A stretch of 30,638 nucleotides of DNA from a virus: positions 1-30,638 of the IMG/VR virus record IMGVR_UViG_3300008266_000809. One strand, written 5' to 3'. This document shows, piece by piece, positions 15,985 through 24,029 of this stretch. The position numbers and the translations under genes were made by a program. The notes below the pieces were generated by a model, which saw only the letters and a program-made list of their open reading frames with translations, did no database searches and had not been told where the DNA came from. The first letter of the stretch is position 1. Every line of letters begins with the position of its first letter.

Positions 15985-16353
15985 TTAAAAAATATTGATG
16001 TAAAGTTTTTCTCTGATTGGAACTATTAATTTGTTTGTGGGATTCAAATCGGTATCTAAAAATTGTATGGTAACCGTACCCTCAAACCTACCTACTTGAG
16101 AAGTTTGTTCTTCGGTGAATCTATATGTAATATAATATTCATCTGTTGTTTGATTGTATTTTTTTGTTCTTAATACCAAATTACATTGACCATCAAATAT
16201 AATAGGGTCACCAGTTGAAACTTCTGACATTTCAAACGTTATTTCAGAATTTTCCAATAAATCATTAAAAGATGATTTATCGTTTTTACCATCGTCAATT
16301 AATCTTAATTTTAATATCGGGTCTGTTGCGCCTTTTCTTATAAAAAATTCCAT
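15985..16353 (-). CDS. BppU-like baseplate/fibre-associated protein
   Basis: A 122-residue beta-rich protein. Its pattern is FFIRKGATDPILKLRLID, then NDLLENSEITFEMSEVSTGD, YYITYRFTEEQTSQVGRFEG, and finally NKLIVPIREKLYINIF. This is the pattern of short phage upper-baseplate proteins (BppU N-terminal-like domain) that connect receptor-binding proteins to the baseplate. It has no signal peptide or membrane segment. Its ATG lies directly after the stop of the small membrane protein gene at 16355-16591, so the two are probably co-transcribed. It lies downstream of the fibre cluster, which supports a host-attachment role. Family naming is from pattern memory, so moderate confidence. Confidence 0.65.
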   Translation of the reverse strand: MEFFIRKGATDPILKLRLIDDGKNDKSSFNDLLENSEITFEMSEVSTGDPIIFDGQCNLVLRTKKYNQTTDEYYITYRFTEEQTSQVGRFEGTVTIQFLDTDLNPTNKLIVPIREKLYINIF

Positions 16354-16354
16354 A

Positions 16355-16591
16355 TTATAAAAAATGATTTAAAAAGACAATATTTCCCCCCATGAGAGTC
16401 CATAATGCATCTTTATAATCCGGAGTACCGGTGTCGGACAAATAATCATACACTTCTTTTCCTATTGAAATAACCATTAAAAAAATTAATGAAATCAATG
16501 GATGAAATACTAAGTTAAATAATGTGTAAATAATTACACCGTAAACAAAGTGATTTGCTTTATCTATTGGTATTAAAGGTAACTTATTCAT
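16355..16591 (-). CDS. Small membrane protein, YfiM/VanZ-like signature
   Basis: A 78-residue protein with two hydrophobic segments: about residues 17-43 (VYGVIIYTLFNLVF, then PLISLIFLMVISI) and a weaker one near the C-terminus (MGGNIVFLNHFL). Polar motifs are DKANHFVYG near the start, GKEVYDYLSD after the main segment, and TPDYKDALW. DKxxHF followed by GKExxD and a late D pair is typical of small membrane proteins of the YfiM/DUF2279 or VanZ-like type. Their biochemical function is not established. In a phage it could act in lysis, envelope modification or exclusion. Position between a BppU-like gene and fibre genes gives little guidance. It starts 4 nt after a TATTTAT element. Confidence 0.6.
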   Translation of the reverse strand: MNKLPLIPIDKANHFVYGVIIYTLFNLVFHPLISLIFLMVISIGKEVYDYLSDTGTPDYKDALWTLMGGNIVFLNHFL

Positions 16592-16595
16592 ATCA

Positions 16596-16602
16596 ATAAA
16601 TA
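16596..16602 (-). promoter_or_regulatory. TATTTAT late-promoter candidate
   Basis: GATATATTTATTG on the minus strand, 4 nt before the ATG of the small membrane protein. It would yield a leaderless mRNA if used as a -10 element. Confidence 0.4.
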
Positions 16603-16613
16603 TATCGAAAAAA

Positions 16614-16638
16614 AAATCCCTTCGTTTAGAAGGGATTT
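16614..16638 (-). terminator. Intrinsic terminator after 238-aa fibre protein
   Basis: A 10-bp perfect stem (16614-16623 with 16629-16638) around a 5-nt loop, followed on the minus strand by a run of T. It lies just past the stop at 16657. Confidence 0.9.
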
Positions 16639-16656
16639 ATTATTAAAATTTAAAAA

Positions 16657-17373
16657 TTATAGTGAAACTGTATGGTACGAAAGGTATACTTGCATTGATA
16701 ATGTACCACCTGAAGCATTACTTGCTGCTGTTATTGCTATATTTTCGTTAGTTAATCCTGTAAGTGATGTAGGATAATATACGAGTGTTTTTGACGCTAA
16801 ACCTAAAGGTCCATTAGTTGAAGTAACAATGTTTTGACTACCACCACTATAACCAATCGTAACTTGAGTACCACCTGTATACGCAGTACCAGAAGAAGTT
16901 TTCAGAATTACTGAATCAACCACAACTAATTTATTAGCACCAGGTGCCGCCAAAATTGTTTGAGGTGTTGTTGCCAATAGTGCTGTTTGTCCACTAGTAA
17001 TTGTTATTCCAGTCGTTGTAAATAATGTTGCACCGGGTACATCTGTAATATTACTACCGTCACCAGAAAAATCGGTTGCGGTAACTGTTCCTGTAACGTT
17101 TAAATCACCGGTAACATCCATCACACTGTCTACAGTAAAAGTAGTTGCAGTTGTACCATTAAAAGTTAAATCATATCCTGCGAAATTTACCGTTCTATTA
17201 CCGGTCAAACTATCGTCACTACTATATAGTGTACTAGAACCACTAAACTGTATTGTATCTGCAATAGTTTGTATTGAGCATTGATAAATTGTATCATTAT
17301 CAACTACAACTGTTGTTGTGGATAATGAGGGGTTAGCTAAATTGTCTAAATCTGTGATTTTAATACTATTCAT
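16657..17373 (-). CDS. Tail fibre/virion surface protein, Thr/Ser-rich
   Basis: A 238-residue Thr-, Ser- and Gly-rich protein with low charge, typical of a beta-structured virion surface protein. The N-terminus (IKITDLDNLANPSLSTTTVV then VDNDTIYQCSIQTIADTI) is related to the start of the 122-residue protein at 18752-19120, so it may be a shared tail-anchoring module. Residues about 85-115 (DVTGDLNVTGTVTATDFSGD, GSNITDV) have the repeated short-strand pattern of trimeric phage fibre shafts. The C-terminal part is a beta-sandwich-like domain ending in SMQVYLSYHTVSL. It has its own TATTTAT element and terminator, so it is likely an abundant late protein. No enzymatic motif was seen. The exact role is unknown. 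Confidence 0.7.
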   Translation of the reverse strand: MNSIKITDLDNLANPSLSTTTVVVDNDTIYQCSIQTIADTIQFSGSSTLYSSDDSLTGNRTVNFAGYDLTFNGTTATTFTVDSVMDVTGDLNVTGTVTATDFSGDGSNITDVPGATLFTTTGITITSGQTALLATTPQTILAAPGANKLVVVDSVILKTSSGTAYTGGTQVTIGYSGGSQNIVTSTNGPLGLASKTLVYYPTSLTGLTNENIAITAASNASGGTLSMQVYLSYHTVSL

Positions 17374-17389
17374 TGTAAATTATTTTATT

Positions 17390-17396
17390 ATAAATA
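17390..17396 (-). promoter_or_regulatory. TATTTAT late-promoter candidate
   Basis: AAATATTTATAAT on the minus strand, 16 nt before the ATG at 17373. Confidence 0.55.
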
Positions 17397-17435
17397 TTTG
17401 GTTATTTCAAATTATTCTTTTTATTTTAAAAAATT

Positions 17436-17565
17436 TTAATTAGTGATACCCGTTATTATTAAGGTGTTACCAGAAATGAAAAATAATTTATTATTTCCAT
17501 CGGTATCTTGTAAAATATTTTTATTAAAACTACCTGACACGCTAATCGAACCTGTAAAGATAAAA
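17436..17565 (-). other. Out-of-frame C-terminus of the tail fibre gene
   Basis: One T added to the TTTT run (plus-strand AAAA, 17562-17565) restores a frame reading FTGSISVSGSFNKNILQDTD and then GNNKLFFISGNTLIITGITN, stopping at 17436-17438. This gives about 41 residues of fibre-like composition, against the odd hydrophobic tail in the present frame. Confidence 0.7.
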
Positions 17566-18739
17566 TTGTGTTACGAGCAAATTCATAACCTATTTGATTT
17601 TTTCTAAAATTTGATGTAATGTAATTATCTTCAAATAAGTTACCTATAAAATTGTCTTCAAAATTATCGTTTGTTATATTATTTCTAAAATAATCACCTA
17701 CACTGTTGCTATAAGAATGATTATCAAAAGTGTTGTTGTAGCAAACGTTACCAAAAGTATTTTGATAGTAATCAAAATTACCTTTAAAAACATTATTAGG
17801 TAATATGAAATTTCCTACACTATCATATAAATGATATATACTATAGTCTCCAATGTAATTATTAAAAATTGTTAATCCTGTTGGTGAAACCCCGGTCAGA
17901 TTAAAAGTTGTGTATTCTTCACTTGTTAGTGATATGTTGTTTCTTTTATGACTAACAAACCCATCATTAATAGTTGAGTAATAAGTTGTACCTGAACCTA
18001 TGGTCGTAATACTTAATCCGGTAATAGTCATACCTGAAGAACCGGAAATAGTCAATACTTCAAAATACTTGTTACCCATACTTGGTATTGCAATTACGTC
18101 TCCAACAGTTAATGATGAAGAAAAAGTTGTACCGGTATTACCAACAACCACACCATTTGATTGTACTTGTATTGTACCAGGTAATATATCACTTAATTTA
18201 TATGAATAATATTCATATCTTTTTAAGTATATGTTTCTATGTTCATAATCTGTTCTGTTGTTATATTCATCAATTCTTTCTATAATTCTTCCAAACGCCT
18301 GACCACCCGTTTTTTCAGTAGTACTGAAAGTATAGTCATATTTGATTTTGTCTTTAGGGTATTTAGGTTGATATCCGTCTGAACTAATTGTATTTGCACT
18401 TAAAGCAAAAACAATAATTGGTTCAATAGGTCCTTGTTTATAAGTTGTATTACCAGTAACAGGTTGACCATTAATTAAAAAATCTGGTTGATCGTAACAC
18501 GTTTTATAGTTGGTTATTAAATATGATTTACCAGCGGTAAGCGTTTTACCTGTTATTTTACTGACTAATTCAGAATAAGTAACACTTTCATAGTCGTTTG
18601 AAAGATTAAATGTATTACCTGAATCATTTTTAAATTTAAAAAACCCGTCACTTGAATCTACGAATAGGTTATACGTATTACCACTTGATGTCGGAATATT
18701 GTTTTTATTTTGTTTTTGTAATTGTATGTAACTTGGCAT
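17459..18739 (-). CDS. Tail fibre protein with beta-helix; C-terminus frameshifted
   Basis: A 426-residue protein. The N-terminal part (SSGNTYNLFVDSSDGFFKFK) looks like a short fibre-attachment domain. The central part has Gly/Thr-rich beta sequence. Residues about 300-385 show an Asn/Phe/Tyr-rich ladder with a period near 8-10 (NNVFKGNFDYYQNTFGNVCY, NNITNDNFEDNFIGNLFEDN), as in right-handed beta-helix fibres. After FARNTIL the sequence turns into an unrelated Leu/Ile/Val-rich tail. An alternative frame continues sensibly (next entry), so the visible end is probably a frameshift product. It lacks its own TATTTAT element and follows the 122-residue gene by 12 nt, so the two are likely co-transcribed. 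It is probably a receptor-binding fibre. Confidence 0.75.
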   Translation of the reverse strand: MPSYIQLQKQNKNNIPTSSGNTYNLFVDSSDGFFKFKNDSGNTFNLSNDYESVTYSELVSKITGKTLTAGKSYLITNYKTCYDQPDFLINGQPVTGNTTYKQGPIEPIIVFALSANTISSDGYQPKYPKDKIKYDYTFSTTEKTGGQAFGRIIERIDEYNNRTDYEHRNIYLKRYEYYSYKLSDILPGTIQVQSNGVVVGNTGTTFSSSLTVGDVIAIPSMGNKYFEVLTISGSSGMTITGLSITTIGSGTTYYSTINDGFVSHKRNNISLTSEEYTTFNLTGVSPTGLTIFNNYIGDYSIYHLYDSVGNFILPNNVFKGNFDYYQNTFGNVCYNNTFDNHSYSNSVGDYFRNNITNDNFEDNFIGNLFEDNYITSNFRKNQIGYEFARNTILSLQVRLACQVVLIKIFYKIPMEIINYFSFLVTP

Positions 18740-18751
18740 TTTATTTATTTT

Positions 18752-19120
18752 TTAAATTATTATTCCTGAACCTGTTATAGACCCATTATTTATTAGTGCT
18801 CCACCAATTTTAAGTGTACCATCAACAATAATCGAATCATTATTAGTTAAATTACCTTGCACAAAATATTCAGCATTTTGTTCTATAATAAATACAGTAT
18901 TTTGGTTTACAGTTAAATTAGAATGATTATATATTACTTGATATTCTTCAATTGTACTTGTATAACCTGTTCTTGTTTGATTATATATAAATGGGGTCAA
19001 CAAATTACGTAAATAATCAAATGTTACTTTATATGTAACACCATTTTGAACAATAGCGGTTACGCCGGTTAAACTTGGAGTCGTTAAATTTGGAAGTAGT
19101 GATATTTTTATACCTGACAT
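18752..19120 (-). CDS. Small fibre-associated protein with shared N-module
   Basis: A 122-residue protein. Residues 1-45 (GIKISLLPNLTTPSLTGVTA, then VQNGVTYKVTFDYLRNLLTP) match in pattern the start of the 238-residue fibre protein at 16657-17373: I-K-I, L-x-NL, PSL, then a V-x-N-x-x-Y-x segment. This suggests a shared module for attachment or trimerisation. The rest (FIIEQNAEYFVQGNLTNNDS, DGTLKIGGALINNGSITGSG) is a short beta-solenoid-like ladder. The size is small for a complete fibre, so it may be an adaptor between tail and the longer fibre encoded 12 nt downstream. A TATTTAT element lies 4 nt before the ATG. No enzymatic motif was seen. Confidence 0.65.
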   Translation of the reverse strand: MSGIKISLLPNLTTPSLTGVTAIVQNGVTYKVTFDYLRNLLTPFIYNQTRTGYTSTIEEYQVIYNHSNLTVNQNTVFIIEQNAEYFVQGNLTNNDSIIVDGTLKIGGALINNGSITGSGIII

Positions 19121-19124
19121 TTAC

Positions 19125-19131
19125 ATAAATA
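19125..19131 (-). promoter_or_regulatory. TATTTAT late-promoter candidate
   Basis: AAATATTTATGTAA on the minus strand, 4 nt before the ATG at 19120. It probably drives this gene and the fibre gene after it. Confidence 0.45.
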
Positions 19132-19133
19132 TT

Positions 19134-20177
19134 TTAAATAATCAATAGATTATCATTTTCTGTTAATAAATTTTTTCCATCCTCGGCCAATAATCCATTA
19201 TTTATCAAACTTATTATATTATTAACCCCATTCGCGTCAATATAGTCACATTCATTAGTGTTATAAACACATAAATCATATGTCTCAGTAAGAATTAAAA
19301 AATTATATTTTACATACACAAAACTTAGAGGTTCTGTATAATATCTTATTTTTTTAATATCAAAACAACAAACACCATCGTGTACGTTGTTCATTAATCC
19401 TGTTCCACCACCCCAAGATTGTATAAATGGTTGAACACTATCACCATCCCTTGGTATAATTTCTTCCCAATTAATTATTTTATATATTGGTCTACCATTT
19501 AGATATATTTTTAGAACACCTAATCTTCTATCTCTTTCTTCATCCCATCTTGGGTTTAGTATTTGAGTTTCTTCATAAATTGGTGTAGCTCCGGTTAAGA
19601 CATCATATGGGTTTAATACTGTTGACCCGGTAATTAAATCATTGACACCACCTTCATTTAATAAATCACAATCAGTATAATATTTGTACCTATCAAAAAC
19701 TATTGCAACGTGAAAATCTTTAGTTTCTTCACAAATGTGGAGTGTAGGTGTCTGACCACTTGAAACATAATAATTTCTAGTGTAACCCGAATCACAATTT
19801 GTTGTATCACCTGAATATCTTATTGTAACCCATCTGATTCTACCATCTGAAGTAAATTGAAAAGATAAATTATTATCGGCGTATTTTTGTGGATCATCTT
19901 CACCTCTTGTACCTATATAATAAAATACACTACCATCGGACCAATCCAACCCATTTTTATTAAAAACAAATTCCAAACTCCAACCTTTTTCATGTCTACT
20001 TGAAAATATTGGTGAACAATTATCGATACCACTTCCTGTGTCAAATTTATATGCCCAAGGTTTATTTTGTAAACTTGGTGCTTGGTCACAACAATTATCT
20101 GAACTTTCTAATTTTCCGACACAATTAATAATTTCGGAGGATAAATCAGATACAGGAATTTGTAAATCAATTGACAT
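19134..20177 (-). CDS. LamG-like virion adhesin candidate
   Basis: A 347-residue protein, Cys-containing and beta-rich. The central region has the features of a concanavalin A/LamG-like sandwich: KGWSLEFVFNKNGLDW, VFYYIGTRGED, LSFQFTSDGRIRWVTIRYSG, KDFHVAIVFDRYKYY, LGVLKIYLNGRPIYKI and a last strand FDIKKIRYYTEPLSFVYV. Such domains bind sugars or act as spacers in phage fibres. The Cys residues (NCVG, NCCDQ, ICEE, VCCFD, LCVYN, ECDY) are numerous for a phage protein and could bind metal or form disulfides outside the cell. The last 40 residues are a Leu/Asn-rich tail. It sits between fibre genes and a large adhesin gene, with its own TATTTAT element 13 nt upstream. The receptor is unknown. 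Confidence 0.6.
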   Translation of the reverse strand: MSIDLQIPVSDLSSEIINCVGKLESSDNCCDQAPSLQNKPWAYKFDTGSGIDNCSPIFSSRHEKGWSLEFVFNKNGLDWSDGSVFYYIGTRGEDDPQKYADNNLSFQFTSDGRIRWVTIRYSGDTTNCDSGYTRNYYVSSGQTPTLHICEETKDFHVAIVFDRYKYYTDCDLLNEGGVNDLITGSTVLNPYDVLTGATPIYEETQILNPRWDEERDRRLGVLKIYLNGRPIYKIINWEEIIPRDGDSVQPFIQSWGGGTGLMNNVHDGVCCFDIKKIRYYTEPLSFVYVKYNFLILTETYDLCVYNTNECDYIDANGVNNIISLINNGLLAEDGKNLLTENDNLLII

Positions 20178-20190
20178 TTATCTTTTCTAT

Positions 20191-20197
20191 ATAAATA
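20191..20197 (-). promoter_or_regulatory. TATTTAT late-promoter candidate
   Basis: TACTATTTATATAG on the minus strand, 13 nt before the ATG at 20177. Confidence 0.55.
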
Positions 20198-20212
20198 GTA
20201 TTTTAATTAGAT

Positions 20213-22729
20213 TTACACATTAGGTACAACAACTATTTCTATAGTGTCTTCCACCACAAATGAATCATGAGTAAAATAGTACGTATTCGTACTATCTCCT
20301 TGAACAAGAAGTGAATCTTGTAAAACACTATTTATATATAATTTAACTGTGTGATCCTGTTTTATACCATTAGTTATTTCAACAAGAATAGTACTCGAAC
20401 TATTATTTGTATGTGTCGCCACAAGACAATCTCTAGCACTTAACGGTATAGTATTTGAACCATCAATAACACTATAACCCGGACCGTCAAGACCAGACAG
20501 CAACTCAACGTTGTTTATTACCAAACCTGGACTCGCCTCTCTATCTGTATTATTAGAAACTATTAATCTACCTGTATCTCGAATTAAACGGAAACCATTT
20601 ACAACCGTTATAACTAAATAATCTGAGGATGGTATTGGTGTTCTATCAAGTATAAAAGAACCCGTTAAACTACCAGCATATATGTGGAATTCCGCAGTTC
20701 TACCACAATTTGTGTCGATATTAACTGATTTATCAAGAGTACTATCTCCCACATAACTAATAATCAAATTCTCATCACCTTCTTCATTATTACGAGTTGC
20801 TTCAATTAATGTTGTTGTACTATCAAGAGGGAAAGAACCAGTTATAAATGAGTTAATAAAAGAATTTGGACCTAAAAGACCAGTAATTGATGCGTCACCC
20901 GTTGCGTCATAATTAAATCTAATCAAATCTGTTGGACATCCTGGTGTTGGTGTTGGTGTATTTGTTGGAACTGGTGTTGGTGTCGCAGTTGCAGGGATAG
21001 GTGTTGGTGTATTTGTTGAAACCGGTGTTGATGTTGGTGTTGGTGTTGGTGGAATAGGTGTATTAGTCGGTGTTGGGGTATTAGTTGGCGTCGGTGTTGG
21101 TGTTGGTGTGTTAGTTGATGTTGGTGTCGGGGTTGGTGTATTAGTTGGTGTTGGTGTATTAGTTGACGTTGGTGTCGGCGTTGGTGTTGGTGTATTTGTT
21201 GGTGTCGGTGTAGGACAAACGTATGTCGATAGATATGTATTATAATTACCGGTTATCAATCCAGAAGATATGTTTTGATTCCAAATTTCTATAGTACCTA
21301 TTCTAAAATTACCCGGACCACCATTACCCATATTGACTATGTCAAGTAATCCTATACCTAATTGATAATTTGGAGGAGCAATTCTATTAACAAATGTTCT
21401 ATTAACTTCAATTGCATCGACATATGCAACTATTTCCGTTCCGTCATATGTAAAACCAACATAGTACCATCTATTAAATTGAACAGGTTTAGGATTTGCA
21501 ACAAAATCTATACTTGAACCATTCCACAGACCAAAGTGGAAATAACCACTAACTAATTCTATTATTGATAAATGCCAATCACCTGAAAGTCCACCAGACA
21601 TCTCATTAAGGACTATTCCATTTGATATCGGATAAACCCATGTAAATACAGATAATTTATTACTTACAAATGATTGTGAAATATTATTAACAAAACCGTA
21701 ATTAGAAGTACCATTAAATTCCAAATAATCGACACAATAATCACTTGAATAAGTTGGATTATTATAAATTGTGGTTGTTGCTGAAAACGCCAAATCAGTA
21801 ATTGTGTTACCTGTACCTGAATATGATGATGAGTTATTTACATCAATTCTATATAGTACTTGAGGAGCAACTGGTTCAGGTGTTGGTTCTGGTGGTTCAG
21901 GGGTGTTAGTTGGTGTCGGTGTTGGTGTAATAGTTGGTGTTGGGCTTGATGTAGGTGTCGGAGTAATGGTCGGTGTTGGTGTAGGTGTTGGTGTAGGTGT
22001 TGGTGTAGGTGTCGGTGTTGGTTCAATAAATACCACATCAGGTTCTATTTTAAATCCTGTGTATGGGATATTTGATGGTAAAACGATATCCTCAAATACA
22101 TTTTCTTGAGTAAGGATATCAAAAGACTCATCTAAAGTGATTGTTAAATTAGAACTACTTTCACCAGCGTTTATTGTTATTCCTGTAATAATTTCTATTG
22201 TATCACCTGTTGTGTTTAGTTTGTGTGTAAAATTGACTGTAATGTTGTCTTGTACCGGTTGATTACTATTCAAATAATAATTTAAAACTATTGAACCGGG
22301 GGTAATTTGAGCATTTAAATTCAATTGTATACTTTCAGTAAATGCAGAAATAATAAAATAATGAGTTTCTCCGTCTGGATTTGTATAAGTGTAAACATGG
22401 TTATTCAATATTGTATTTGAATATGTGTTACCAAAATGATTAACAAAATCATTGTAATTTAAAAAAATACTATATCCCGAATATGGGTAAGACAAATCAT
22501 TGATTCTGTTATCATATTCAATTAGAATTACATTATCTCTAACGCAACCAAATTGATTCATAGAAGTATCTATTGTTAATCCGGTATATGTAATTAAATT
22601 ATCTAAATCTAATACATCCGAATAATAATCATCGTCAACTTTTGATAGTTCGTAATCATATAATTCTGAGGTATCTAATTTAACGTCTAATTTAGACCCG
22701 TAATATTTTAAAATATTCTGACTATTCAT
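20213..22729 (-). CDS. Large adhesin with LamG-like domain and PT-repeat linkers
   Basis: An 838-residue protein in five parts. Residues 1-235 are a beta-rich N-terminus, probably for virion attachment. Residues about 236-285 are a Pro-Thr repeat linker. Residues about 290-500 are a LamG/concanavalin A-like domain ([62 protein letters not shown]). A second, longer PT-rich linker spans about 505-597 and the rest is a beta-rich C-terminus. PT linkers are stiff, extended spacers known from phage and bacterial surface proteins of Bacteroidota environments. The protein is probably displayed on the tail or capsid to bind host polysaccharide. The PT-coding DNA is a simple repeat of GGTGTT-type units on the plus strand. 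The gene has a TATTTAT element 6 nt before its ATG. Confidence 0.75.
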   Translation of the reverse strand: MNSQNILKYYGSKLDVKLDTSELYDYELSKVDDDYYSDVLDLDNLITYTGLTIDTSMNQFGCVRDNVILIEYDNRINDLSYPYSGYSIFLNYNDFVNHFGNTYSNTILNNHVYTYTNPDGETHYFIISAFTESIQLNLNAQITPGSIVLNYYLNSNQPVQDNITVNFTHKLNTTGDTIEIITGITINAGESSSNLTITLDESFDILTQENVFEDIVLPSNIPYTGFKIEPDVVFIEPTPTPTPTPTPTPTPTPTITPTPTSSPTPTITPTPTPTNTPEPPEPTPEPVAPQVLYRIDVNNSSSYSGTGNTITDLAFSATTTIYNNPTYSSDYCVDYLEFNGTSNYGFVNNISQSFVSNKLSVFTWVYPISNGIVLNEMSGGLSGDWHLSIIELVSGYFHFGLWNGSSIDFVANPKPVQFNRWYYVGFTYDGTEIVAYVDAIEVNRTFVNRIAPPNYQLGIGLLDIVNMGNGGPGNFRIGTIEIWNQNISSGLITGNYNTYLSTYVCPTPTPTNTPTPTPTPTSTNTPTPTNTPTPTPTSTNTPTPTPTPTNTPTPTNTPIPPTPTPTSTPVSTNTPTPIPATATPTPVPTNTPTPTPGCPTDLIRFNYDATGDASITGLLGPNSFINSFITGSFPLDSTTTLIEATRNNEEGDENLIISYVGDSTLDKSVNIDTNCGRTAEFHIYAGSLTGSFILDRTPIPSSDYLVITVVNGFRLIRDTGRLIVSNNTDREASPGLVINNVELLSGLDGPGYSVIDGSNTIPLSARDCLVATHTNNSSSTILVEITNGIKQDHTVKLYINSVLQDSLLVQGDSTNTYYFTHDSFVVEDTIEIVVVPNV
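20938..21215. repeat. PT-coding simple-sequence repeat, long copy
   Basis: Imperfect GGTGTTGGTGT-type tandem units (plus-strand reading) encode the second Pro-Thr linker of the adhesin. Third-position changes interrupt the repeat. Confidence 0.85.
21893..22022. repeat. PT-coding simple-sequence repeat, short copy
   Basis: The same type of imperfect 6-bp GGTGTT/GGTGTA units encodes the first Pro-Thr linker of the adhesin. The purest run is at about 21970-22022. Confidence 0.85.
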
Positions 22730-22735
22730 TAATTT

Positions 22736-22742
22736 ATAAATA
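22736..22742 (-). promoter_or_regulatory. TATTTAT late-promoter candidate (divergent pair, left)
   Basis: AGATATTTATAAA on the minus strand, 6 nt before the adhesin ATG. With the element at 22760-22766 it forms a 10-bp inverted repeat (TATAAATATC / GATATTTATA) with a 14-bp spacer. Confidence 0.5.
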
Positions 22743-22759
22743 TCTTTCCTTTCGTTTGA

Positions 22760-22766
22760 TATTTAT
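22760..22766 (+). promoter_or_regulatory. TATTTAT late-promoter candidate (divergent pair, right)
   Basis: TGATATTTATATAA on the plus strand, 18 nt before the ATG at 22785. It opens the plus-strand structural operon. Confidence 0.6.
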
Positions 22767-22784
22767 ATAAAAACCTAAGTTATC

Positions 22785-23531
22785 ATGAATAATTTCATAA
22801 AACAGGTAATTGAAGAAAAATTTGCGTCAAAAAAACAACAAAGATTGTTTTATGCTAAATCTTCTGATAAATCCATTTCACCTAAAGAAAGAAAAAAATG
22901 GAAGAAATGGGCTCAAGAATTTTCAGCAGATACGGATTTTGAAAAATTACCAGAAAAGAAAAAAGAAGAAGTAGACGAAATAGTTGACGATTTCGGTAAC
23001 ATAAGTAGAAATAAAAAACCTAAAAACTTTAACACAAAAGGAATTACATCAAATTCTATGAGTGATGAAGTTGTAAAAAGTGGGTCGGGATCTATGGGTA
23101 CTCATGGCGTACATGGTACACATACTTCTTTAAGATATTGGGCGGAAGCGGACATGAGTAAAACTTTAGGTTACAAAGAAACCTTGGGAAAAGATAAAGA
23201 TTACGAAGATGCTGAAGAACATTTTGAAGATGAATTAAATTTAGATGAGCCAGAAGCTGAAGAAAGATTAAGTAAAATGGGTTATGATAAAAATTTACCA
23301 AAAGATAAAGTAAGATTGATAGAAAACCCAAAAAAATTCATGTCAGATTATATTGAAAGTATAATTTATAAAAAAACTTTGGAAAATGACTTAGTTCAAA
23401 AAGAAACAGATGAAACAGAAGAAACTAAAGAAATCCCAAGTATTGTACAAAAACAATTAAAATCATTAAAAAATACAATGAATACATATAATTTGACTAT
23501 TAATGATGTTACCAAAGAATTAAAAAAATAA
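22785..23531 (+). CDS. Hypothetical virion/assembly protein, FASKKQQR motif
   Basis: A 248-residue, highly charged protein of unknown function. The N-terminal segment (EEKFASKKQQRLFYAKSSDK, then ERKKWKKWAQEFSADTDFEK and LPEK) has a motif recurrent in small phage proteins: F-x-S-K-x-Q-x-R, aromatic-A, then a Trp/Lys helix and an F-x-x-LPE end. A glycine- and histidine-rich linker (SMGTHGVHGTHTS) follows at about 102-115, then an acidic helical region (DYEDAEEHFEDELNLDEPEA) and a C-terminal coiled-coil-like tail. It is the first gene of the plus-strand operon behind a TATTTAT element. The stop overlaps the next ATG by one base (TAATG). A scaffold or internal virion role would fit the composition, but there is no direct evidence. 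Confidence 0.7.
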   Translation: MNNFIKQVIEEKFASKKQQRLFYAKSSDKSISPKERKKWKKWAQEFSADTDFEKLPEKKKEEVDEIVDDFGNISRNKKPKNFNTKGITSNSMSDEVVKSGSGSMGTHGVHGTHTSLRYWAEADMSKTLGYKETLGKDKDYEDAEEHFEDELNLDEPEAEERLSKMGYDKNLPKDKVRLIENPKKFMSDYIESIIYKKTLENDLVQKETDETEETKEIPSIVQKQLKSLKNTMNTYNLTINDVTKELKK

Positions 23532-24028
23532 TGAATAGTGAATTAAAAAGTAGATATTTTGATATACCACAAAATATCTTAGATAAAATTAATCATACAG
23601 TAACTTGTTTACAAGGTGAAAATGTTCGTGGGATTCAACGAGCAAAAAAACTATTGAACGACAAAAAAGTAAAATATGGTCAATTAAAAAGAATTATTCA
23701 TGACATACAAAATATTGATAAAATAAAAGACAGAACCAAATACGATTTATGTGGTGGTGATTTAATGGAAAAATGGGCTAAACAATTTTTAGATAATGAA
23801 AGACAGTTGATAATTAACAGAAAAGATTCTAAAAAAAATGCGGATAGTATGGGAGGAATCACAGGAGAAAGAAAAAATAGTCATTTAAAAAAACACAAGA
23901 AAAGATTTAGTTTCAAAATCCCTGTTAATTTAATTAAAAGTAATTCACATAAATCATCAATTACACCAATAACATCATTAGGATTATTTGAAGAAGTTGA
24001 AAAAATAAAAAAATTAATTGACTACTAA
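23531..24028 (+). CDS. Hypothetical basic protein in structural operon
   Basis: A 165-residue, strongly basic protein. The first half is helical (YGQLKRIIHDIQNIDKIKDR, and GGDLMEKWAKQFLDNERQLI). The middle is a Lys/Arg-rich stretch (RKNSHLKKHKKRFSFKIP) that could bind nucleic acid. The C-terminus is a short helix (GLFEEVEKIKKLIDY). I do not recognise the family. Its start overlaps the previous stop, and the next gene's ATG follows its stop by one base, so translation is tightly coupled across three genes. That coupling suggests products needed together in virion assembly. Confidence 0.65.
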   Translation: MNSELKSRYFDIPQNILDKINHTVTCLQGENVRGIQRAKKLLNDKKVKYGQLKRIIHDIQNIDKIKDRTKYDLCGGDLMEKWAKQFLDNERQLIINRKDSKKNADSMGGITGERKNSHLKKHKKRFSFKIPVNLIKSNSHKSSITPITSLGLFEEVEKIKKLIDY

Positions 24029-24029
24029 T

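Noticed and set aside
20938-22022. Glycine/valine-rich frames opposite the PT repeats
   Set aside because: These are shadow frames of a simple repeat. The minus-strand frame carries the complete 838-residue protein with a recognisable domain.
24018-24029. TTG start giving four extra residues on the repeat protein
   Set aside because: It lies inside the preceding gene. The ATG at 24030 directly follows that gene's stop.
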